A stretch of DNA of 24,479 nucleotides from a virus. The stretch spans positions 1 through 24,479 of IMG/VR virus record IMGVR_UViG_3300042465_000552, one strand, 5' to 3'. The notes beneath the pieces are model-generated. The model searched no databases and was not told where the DNA came from. It saw only the letters and a program-made list of their open reading frames with translations. Below are positions 18,930-24,479 of the stretch, piece by piece. The stretch's first letter is position 1. The number at the start of each line of letters is the position of its first letter. Position numbers and translations under genes: made by a program.

Positions 18930-21115
18930 TGATAACCGAAATAATAATTGAACAACAAAGGCTCGATTTATTTGAAGATATAGGAGCAGAACTAAACTAC
19001 GCAATAGATGACATTAAAGACTTTTCAGCGAGGAATACAAACTATTCTAAAACGATTAACGTACCTGGTAACGCAAACAATAACAAAGTGTTTGGTCATA
19101 TCTATAATTTTACCAGTGGTAACATTAAACTTACTGATGAAGACGGCCAAGATACTTTACCAAATGTGGGTTATAATTTTGACCCGACCAAGCAAGCAAA
19201 TTGTCAGATATTTGTCAATAAAATTCAAGTATTTAAGGGAGTTCTTCGCCTTTTGGAGATAACCATTCAGAACGGAGTTATTGAATATCAGTGCGCAGTA
19301 TTTGGAGAGTTAGGTGGATTCGCCTCCGCAATCGGAAACGAGTTGCTTGAGGATATGGATAACTTTAATAAGTACGTTCAGCAATGGAATAAAACTACGG
19401 TTGTTAATTCTTGGACTGCTTCAGGTGTCGCAAGTGGTTTAGGAATTGTTTATCCTTTAATTGATTACGGTAATTGTAAGCACGGCACAAAAGATTGGCA
19501 TTTAGATTCCTTTAGACCAGCATTTTTTGTCCACGAAATAATGGATGGAATAATTACTAATTCAAAGTACACATATACATCTGCCTTTTTTGATACTCCT
19601 TATTTTAGAAGTTTAATCATTCCAAATAATAAAGCAAATCTTGAGCAATTGACACAAGATTTATTAAGAGTTGCAAGCAATACGGCTTTAGATAGTGGTT
19701 CAAGTTATGGTACTGCTGGAGATTTGGTATTTAATGTAATAACAAATTTAGTTTTATTTTCAAATACGGCTAATTCATCGTTTACATTTATAGCACCAGG
19801 CACTAATAATACATTAGGGAAAATTAGATTATCAGGTAGCGTATCATTGTCAAGACCAGGTACGATGACAATTAAATTATATCAATCTGCGTCAATAGTT
19901 TACGAAGAAACTTACACGACTTATGTCGATTATCAGCAAATACCTATCGATTGGCTTGTAACTACTTCCTTAGATTTAGGAGATGAATTAAGTGTAAACG
20001 CTACTTTTTTAGCATCTGAAACTTATGTAACATTAGACCCTGATTTAGTTTTAGAATTTGTTTCAGATTACGCTCAAAGTGATAATGCTTCTTTAGATGT
20101 TGTATTAAATATGAAACATCTACTTCCTAAAGGAATACAACAAAAAGATTTTTTTGCTTCAATATGTAGAATGTTTAATTTATACGTTTATGAAGACCCA
20201 CAAAAATCAACACATCTTTTAATTGAGCCTTATATTGAATTTTATAGGAGAGGCGCTGGCTTCTTAAAAGTAAACGATGTCGGCGAGTTATTATTACACG
20301 GAGAGCCTGGCGATACTACGGGGTTGCTTTTACTTTCAGACCCTATTGCTGATTCAATCGATTGGTCAAATAAAGTAGATTATTCAAAAGAGATTTCGAT
20401 TAAACCAATGTCGGAATTAAATGCGAGGTATTACGATTTTCTTTATACTGAAGATGATGATTATTACAATGAAGCCTATAATAAAAAATACAATGAAACC
20501 TATGCAGATAGAAAAGAAGATACAAGATTTCAATTTGCTGAAGATAGGTCAGAAACTAAAATAATTTTTAGTCCAAGTATATTAACTGCTTCAAGTACGG
20601 ATACTAAATTAAGGGCAAATTTATTTAAAGAAACTAATGGAACTGCTGAAAGGAAAGACAATAATATTCGTATTATGTTTTTCAAAAGTTCAACAAGTCC
20701 AAATTATAATATAAGAGAAGTATATCCAGATAACGGCAATTTAACACATCCTCATGGATTAGACGCTTATGGTTATGCTGGGCATTTAGATGACCCAATA
20801 GAGCCGACATTAGATTTAAATTTTGGAGCGCCAAATGAGTTTTATTTCAAGTTAACAAATCCTTATCCATCGGCTAATTTATACAATGCGTGGTGGGATG
20901 AATATTTGGCTGAAATAATAAACAAAGATAGTAAGCTATTAAGTTGCTATTTATATTTAACCGTTCAGGATATTCATTCGCTTGACTTTGCTCAACTGAT
21001 TTATATTGATGGCGCATTATGGAGATTAAATAAAGTAATTGACTTTAATCCGAGTATTCCTAAAACAACCAAATGTGAATTGTTAAGAGTAATTGAATTA
21101 TTTTATCCAAGTTAA
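18929..21115 (+). CDS. Large tail tip / baseplate-like protein
   Basis: A 728-residue protein. The N-terminal part (about 1-140) reads RLDLFEDIGAELNYAIDDIK, RNTNYSKTINVPGNANNNKV and VFKGVLRLLEITIQNGVIEY, a beta-sandwich-like start that I associate with tail-tip proteins of Bacteroidota phages. The middle (about 265-420) is a Thr/Ser-rich beta domain that may bind carbohydrate, and the C-terminal part has acidic DDDYYNEAYNKKYNETYADR repeats (about 510-530) and ends in RVIELFYPS. A hub/baseplate or distal-tail role is the best fit, not proven. It lies directly ahead of the tape measure. Confidence 0.6.
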   Translation: MITEIIIEQQRLDLFEDIGAELNYAIDDIKDFSARNTNYSKTINVPGNANNNKVFGHIYNFTSGNIKLTDEDGQDTLPNVGYNFDPTKQANCQIFVNKIQVFKGVLRLLEITIQNGVIEYQCAVFGELGGFASAIGNELLEDMDNFNKYVQQWNKTTVVNSWTASGVASGLGIVYPLIDYGNCKHGTKDWHLDSFRPAFFVHEIMDGIITNSKYTYTSAFFDTPYFRSLIIPNNKANLEQLTQDLLRVASNTALDSGSSYGTAGDLVFNVITNLVLFSNTANSSFTFIAPGTNNTLGKIRLSGSVSLSRPGTMTIKLYQSASIVYEETYTTYVDYQQIPIDWLVTTSLDLGDELSVNATFLASETYVTLDPDLVLEFVSDYAQSDNASLDVVLNMKHLLPKGIQQKDFFASICRMFNLYVYEDPQKSTHLLIEPYIEFYRRGAGFLKVNDVGELLLHGEPGDTTGLLLLSDPIADSIDWSNKVDYSKEISIKPMSELNARYYDFLYTEDDDYYNEAYNKKYNETYADRKEDTRFQFAEDRSETKIIFSPSILTASSTDTKLRANLFKETNGTAERKDNNIRIMFFKSSTSPNYNIREVYPDNGNLTHPHGLDAYGYAGHLDDPIEPTLDLNFGAPNEFYFKLTNPYPSANLYNAWWDEYLAEIINKDSKLLSCYLYLTVQDIHSLDFAQLIYIDGALWRLNKVIDFNPSIPKTTKCELLRVIELFYPS

Positions 21116-21117
21116 TA

Positions 21118-23079
21118 ATGGCTCAAAAAGAAAATGTAATAATTACCGTTGAAGCAAAGACTGGAGATTCCGCTAAAGATGTAGGGAATTTAAAAGACAA
21201 AATTGACGAAGCTGGTGAAAGTGCCGAGAAAGCTGGTAAAAAAGCAGAAGGAAGTAAAGGAGCATTTAGTTCTTTAGGTCAAGCAGTTAAGACCCTTGCA
21301 AGCGCATCTATTATATTAAAGGTATTTGAGAAGTTTGGAGAAATACTTTCAGGCAATTCAAAGATTACAAATATTTTAGCAGTAGCAACTGAATCCCTTT
21401 CGATTATAGTTAGTGACTTTGTTGGTTTTATTGTTGGTAATACTGATAAGGTAGTTAATTTCTTTAAAGATGCTTTTGAAAGACCTGGAGAATTTGTAAA
21501 GAATTTAGGTAAAAATATCCAAGATAATTTAATTGAAAGATTTAATTCTCTTTTAGAAGTTAGTGGATTTCTTGCCTCAGCATTTAAAAACTTATTTGCT
21601 GGGGAATTTGAGAAAGCATTAACTAACGTAAAAGATGCGGCAAAAGAATCGTTAGATGTAGTAACGGGTATTGATGATACTGGAGATAAATTAGTTGAGG
21701 CTGGTAAAAAGGTTATTGATTATACTAAAAATGTAGTAAAGGCTGCAAAGGCAAACGTTGACTTACAAAATAATGCAGAATTAGCCGCAGCGAGATTAGG
21801 TGGTTTAATTGAAAAATTTGATAGGGAAGCCGAAAAGCAAAGGCAAGTTAGAGATGATACTACTAAATCGGTAGCCGATAGAATTAAGGCTAATGAAGAA
21901 TTAGGGAAAGTTTTAGAAAAATCACAAGAAGCACAATTAGCACAAGCTGGATTGTTAATTCAAGCGGCAGATGCTAACTTAAAAAAAGATGCGGGGTCAA
22001 TAGCATTTCAAAAAGCAAAAATTGAAGCACAAAATCAATATGCGGCAGTTTTAGCACAAGTTGAAGGATTTAGGTCAGAGCAATTAATTAATCAAACAGG
22101 ATTATTATTAGAGCAACAAAATCTTGATAAAACAAGAATACAAAATCAAAGTCTTTTATTGATTGCCCAAAAGAAAGCAAATGCAGATTTAATTGTTGAT
22201 GAATTAGAAAAGGCTCAACAAAAAAGAAAGATTTTAGATGAGGAGGCAGAAGTTGAATTAAAAAGATTACAAGATAACATTAACATAGCTGGTTTAGGAA
22301 CTCAAGCAAGAGTTGATGCTGAAATTGAATTTGCAAATAAGAAACAAGAAATTGAGGTCAATAAATTAATTGCTGATAATGAAATAAGAACTATTAAATA
22401 TAATAGGGAATTAGAAGATTTACAATTTATTCAAGATAATGAACTTGCTAAATTTGATGCTAAACGTAAAGCAGTTGATGATGAATTAGAATTATTAAAA
22501 AAGCAATTAAAAGATAAGTTAATTGTTGAAAGAGATTACAATAAAAGAGTAAAAGAATTAAGTCTTCAAAGAAAGGAAATTGATAGAGCCGAGCGTGTAC
22601 AAAAAGAAGAAAACGCTAATGCAATCGGTGGAATATTAGGCGCATTATCAGGTTTAGCAGAACAAGGTACGGCATTACAAAAAGGATTAGCTTTAGGACA
22701 AGTTGCTATTGATACGGCAACTTCTATTTCTTCTTTAATGGCAGTTTCAGAAGCAAACCCATTAAATACATTAACTTTTGGAGGTGCTGGTATTGCTCAA
22801 TATGCGGCAGGTATTATAAGAATACTTGCAAACGTTGCTCAAGCTAAAAGTATTTTAAGTGCAGTTCCAGGTGGAGGCTCTGCGCCAAGTACAAGTATTT
22901 CAGTACCTACGGCAGAAGCGCCAGTAACTCCAAGTTTTACTCCTAATGCACCAACTGCTTTAGACCAAACTTCAATTAATGCCATAGGAAATATTAATAC
23001 ACGGGCATACGTTGTCGAGTCAGATATTACGGGAAGTCAAAAAAGAATACGGAGAATCGAAAACTCTGCAAGAATTTAA
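21118..23079 (+). CDS. Tape measure protein
   Basis: A 653-residue protein, the longest helical one here. The N-terminal 60 residues (AKTGDSAKDVGNLKDKIDEA, GESAEKAGKKAEGSKGAF) are followed by hydrophobic helices (about 60-105, ILAVATESLSIIVSDFVGFI), long Lys/Glu/Gln/Ala coiled-coil sequence (about 190-495), a second hydrophobic stretch (about 500-580, NAIGGILGALSGLAEQGTAL, ILANVAQAKSIL), and a Ser/Pro/Thr-rich C-terminal tail. This arrangement is typical of tape measures, which set tail length and pass through the membrane at infection. By the usual rule of about 0.15 nm per residue the tail would be near 100 nm, an estimate only. No lytic-enzyme domain is visible. Confidence 0.8.
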   Translation: MAQKENVIITVEAKTGDSAKDVGNLKDKIDEAGESAEKAGKKAEGSKGAFSSLGQAVKTLASASIILKVFEKFGEILSGNSKITNILAVATESLSIIVSDFVGFIVGNTDKVVNFFKDAFERPGEFVKNLGKNIQDNLIERFNSLLEVSGFLASAFKNLFAGEFEKALTNVKDAAKESLDVVTGIDDTGDKLVEAGKKVIDYTKNVVKAAKANVDLQNNAELAAARLGGLIEKFDREAEKQRQVRDDTTKSVADRIKANEELGKVLEKSQEAQLAQAGLLIQAADANLKKDAGSIAFQKAKIEAQNQYAAVLAQVEGFRSEQLINQTGLLLEQQNLDKTRIQNQSLLLIAQKKANADLIVDELEKAQQKRKILDEEAEVELKRLQDNINIAGLGTQARVDAEIEFANKKQEIEVNKLIADNEIRTIKYNRELEDLQFIQDNELAKFDAKRKAVDDELELLKKQLKDKLIVERDYNKRVKELSLQRKEIDRAERVQKEENANAIGGILGALSGLAEQGTALQKGLALGQVAIDTATSISSLMAVSEANPLNTLTFGGAGIAQYAAGIIRILANVAQAKSILSAVPGGGSAPSTSISVPTAEAPVTPSFTPNAPTALDQTSINAIGNINTRAYVVESDITGSQKRIRRIENSARI

Positions 23080-23090
23080 AAACAAATAAT

Positions 23091-23681
23091 ATGAAATTAC
23101 CAATTTATCAACTTGAAATTAGTGACGATTTAAATGACGATGTTGAAGTTGACTTCGTTGCTTTGGTGGATAGACCAGCAATCGAAAGAGATTTCTTAAA
23201 GTTTAAAGAAGACAAGGCTAAATTCGTTATTCAATCAGAAGATAGAAGAATTGTTTCAGGCGCTTTGATGTTAGCCGATACTCCTATTTATCGTAACGAC
23301 CAAAATGGCGAGTATTACGTTACGTTTACTAAAGATACGATTGAGAAGATAGCGCAAAAGTTTTTTAAGAAAGGTTACCAATCAAACGTAAATTTAATGC
23401 ACGATGAGGCTTTAGCAGTTGAAGGAGTAACGATGTATGAATCGTTTATCGTAGATTCATCACGGGGAGTAATGGCAATGAAAGGATTTGAGGATGCACC
23501 TGAAGGTTCTTGGTTTGGAAGTTTTAAAGTCGAAAATGAATCGGTTTGGAATAAGATTAAATCGGGCGAGTTTAAAGGATTTAGTGTTGAAGGCATATTT
23601 AATTATAAGAAAGAAAAACAACCGATGAGCGTTGAAGAATCGCTATGGTCTGAGATATGTTCGATTTTAGAACAAGTCTAA
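23091..23681 (+). CDS. XkdF-like prohead protease
   Basis: A 196-residue protein matching the XkdF-like putative serine protease family: VDFVALVDRPAIERDFLKFK (about 22-41), IVSGALMLADTPIYRNDQNG, FVTFTKDTIEKIAQKF-like text, NVNLMHDEALAVEGVTMYES with the catalytic-type His, IVDSSRG, and GSWFGSFKVENESVWNKI followed by GEFKGFSVEGIF with the candidate Ser. Such proteases cut scaffold and capsid proteins during head maturation. The scaffold-like and capsid genes follow at once, which supports the call. The start at 23091 follows AAACAAATAAT, an A-rich leader. Confidence 0.82.
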   Translation: MKLPIYQLEISDDLNDDVEVDFVALVDRPAIERDFLKFKEDKAKFVIQSEDRRIVSGALMLADTPIYRNDQNGEYYVTFTKDTIEKIAQKFFKKGYQSNVNLMHDEALAVEGVTMYESFIVDSSRGVMAMKGFEDAPEGSWFGSFKVENESVWNKIKSGEFKGFSVEGIFNYKKEKQPMSVEESLWSEICSILEQV

Positions 23682-23736
23682 ATGATAAAGTATTAATTAA
23701 TCAGTATTTATAAGTAAACAATAGTAAAAACAATTT

Positions 23737-24321
23737 ATGAACGTTTCAGAAGCAATTGAAAAAATTAAAGTTATGTTAGCGGATAATGCCGTTGCACAAA
23801 CTGAAGAAATTGCACCTGAGCCAGCGACTCAATTGGTATTTGAAACTTACGACCTTAAAGATGGTAGTAAGATTGACTTATCAGCATTAGAGATTGGCGC
23901 AGATGCTATGCTTGTTGATGAATCAGGTAACTCAGTATCTGCTCCCGATGGAGAGTATGAACTTGCTGATGGTACTATGATTACCGTTGTTGGTGGTAAG
24001 GTTGAAGGAATTGAAACTCCTCAAGCCGAAGCACCAACTTCAGAAGAAGCTCCTATGGAAATGGAAGTGGATTCTCAATTTGATGAAATGAATGCTACTA
24101 TCACTTACTTGCAAGCCGAGAATGAGGCATTAAAAAGCAAGTTAGGAGAATTAGAAAGCAAGTTTAATCAAGGATTTAGTGAAATGTTAAGCGTATTGGA
24201 AGGATTTTCTAAGACTCCAGTTGCTGACCCAATCCAAAATCCAAAAAACAATTTTAGAATCGTTGAGCCTAAGGCTGACAAAATAGAGCGATTCTTGGAA
24301 AGAGTTAAAACTTTAAATTAA
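23737..24321 (+). CDS. Scaffold-like protein
   Basis: A 194-residue acidic protein. A first part (SEAIEKIKVMLADNAVAQTE, LVFETYDLKDGSKIDLSALE, SVSAPDGEYELADGTMITVV) is beta-rich with repeated DG turns. The second part is a helical coiled coil (ATITYLQAENEALKSKLGEL, about 130-165) and a basic C-terminal end (KADKIERFLERVKTLN), the layout of many head scaffold proteins, whose basic end binds the capsid shell. It sits between the protease and the probable capsid gene. The 55-base gap before it (23682-23736) is AT-rich with no clear promoter or terminator. Confidence 0.7.
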   Translation: MNVSEAIEKIKVMLADNAVAQTEEIAPEPATQLVFETYDLKDGSKIDLSALEIGADAMLVDESGNSVSAPDGEYELADGTMITVVGGKVEGIETPQAEAPTSEEAPMEMEVDSQFDEMNATITYLQAENEALKSKLGELESKFNQGFSEMLSVLEGFSKTPVADPIQNPKNNFRIVEPKADKIERFLERVKTLN

Positions 24322-24342
24322 AAATTTTAAAAAAGAAAAATT

Positions 24343-24479
24343 ATGGCATTTGTTGTAAGTACATTAACGGATTACGCCAAAGAAAACGAAGCATTATTAG
24401 TAACATCTTCAGTTCTTGGCTCTAAAACTGCTACTTTGATTAAATCTCAAGGAAACGTTTTAGTTGGAGTAAAATCTTC
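24343..24479 (+). CDS. Probable major capsid protein, N-terminal part (3' truncated)
   Basis: ATG 24343 follows an A-rich leader (AAAAAAGAAAAATT) and the frame is open to the right edge, giving 45 residues: MAFVVSTLTDYAKENEALLV, TSSVLGSKTATLIKSQGNVL and VGVKS. The arrangement protease, scaffold, then this start, and the helical KENEALL onset, fit a major capsid protein. The rest lies outside the window, so the fold cannot be checked. Confidence 0.7.
   Translation, partial: MAFVVSTLTDYAKENEALLVTSSVLGSKTATLIKSQGNVLVGVKS

Noticed and set aside
1-24479. tRNA genes, CRISPR arrays, insertion sequences, integrase or attachment sites
   Set aside because: No cloverleaf-like sequence, regular repeat-spacer pattern, transposase motif or integrase motif was seen. 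The only repeats are the 15-bp tandem at 7305 and the short direct repeat around the endonuclease.

Overview
The window reads as one continuous stretch of a tailed double-stranded DNA phage (Caudoviricetes), or a closely related prophage. Every supported gene lies on the + strand, packed head to tail with ATGA/TAATG overlaps. A Bacteroidota host (Flavobacteriia/Cytophagia-like) is inferred from four things: AT-rich DNA; A-rich leaders instead of Shine-Dalgarno sites; promoters of the Bacteroidota type (TTTG, a spacer of about 19 nt, then TAnnTTTG); and gene families common in Bacteroidota phages. No integrase or repressor is visible. The long tape measure and the absence of visible contractile-sheath genes suggest a siphovirus-like particle, but this is inference.

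Layout. (1) 1-3932, end of a late operon: the 3' end of an unknown protein, three small proteins (the third a membrane-anchored coiled coil), a GIY-YIG homing endonuclease wedged in front of an M15 peptidase endolysin, a lipoprotein with a C-terminal membrane segment that fits a unimolecular spanin, a small unknown protein, and an HTH plus metallophosphoesterase. An intrinsic terminator follows at about 3970-4007. (2) 4083-6805, an early-type operon from a TAnnTTTG promoter: small unknown proteins, an ERF single-strand annealing protein, an SSB-like protein with an acidic DLPF tail, and more small proteins. (3) 6789-6917: a consensus promoter directly followed by three hairpins and an intrinsic terminator. 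The loops of the first and third hairpins are perfectly complementary over 8 nt, so this is a candidate kissing-loop small RNA or attenuator. (4) 6924-10031, replication/DNA metabolism: a Lin1244/Lin1753-type (DUF4373) initiator-like protein, an overlapping partner, a C5-cytosine-methylase-like protein, a VRR-NUC nuclease and a DUF3310 protein, ending at a second terminator. (5) 10114-14845: a sigma-like factor, small proteins, then two glycosyltransferase-like proteins, a SAM methyltransferase and a ParB-DNA methyltransferase fusion. (6) 14824-24479: small and large terminase, a tail module ending in the tape measure, then XkdF-like prohead protease, scaffold-like protein and the start of the probable major capsid protein.

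How it fits together. Early genes prepare recombination and replication. The sigma-like protein could redirect transcription to late genes. Glycosyltransferases and methyltransferases could modify DNA, virion or host surface. Terminase, tail and head genes build the particle, and the lysis cassette at the left end finishes the cycle if the genome is circularly permuted. The tail module lies between TerL and the head genes and no portal is recognisable, which is unusual. The strongest novel candidate is the kissing-loop RNA at 6822-6917.
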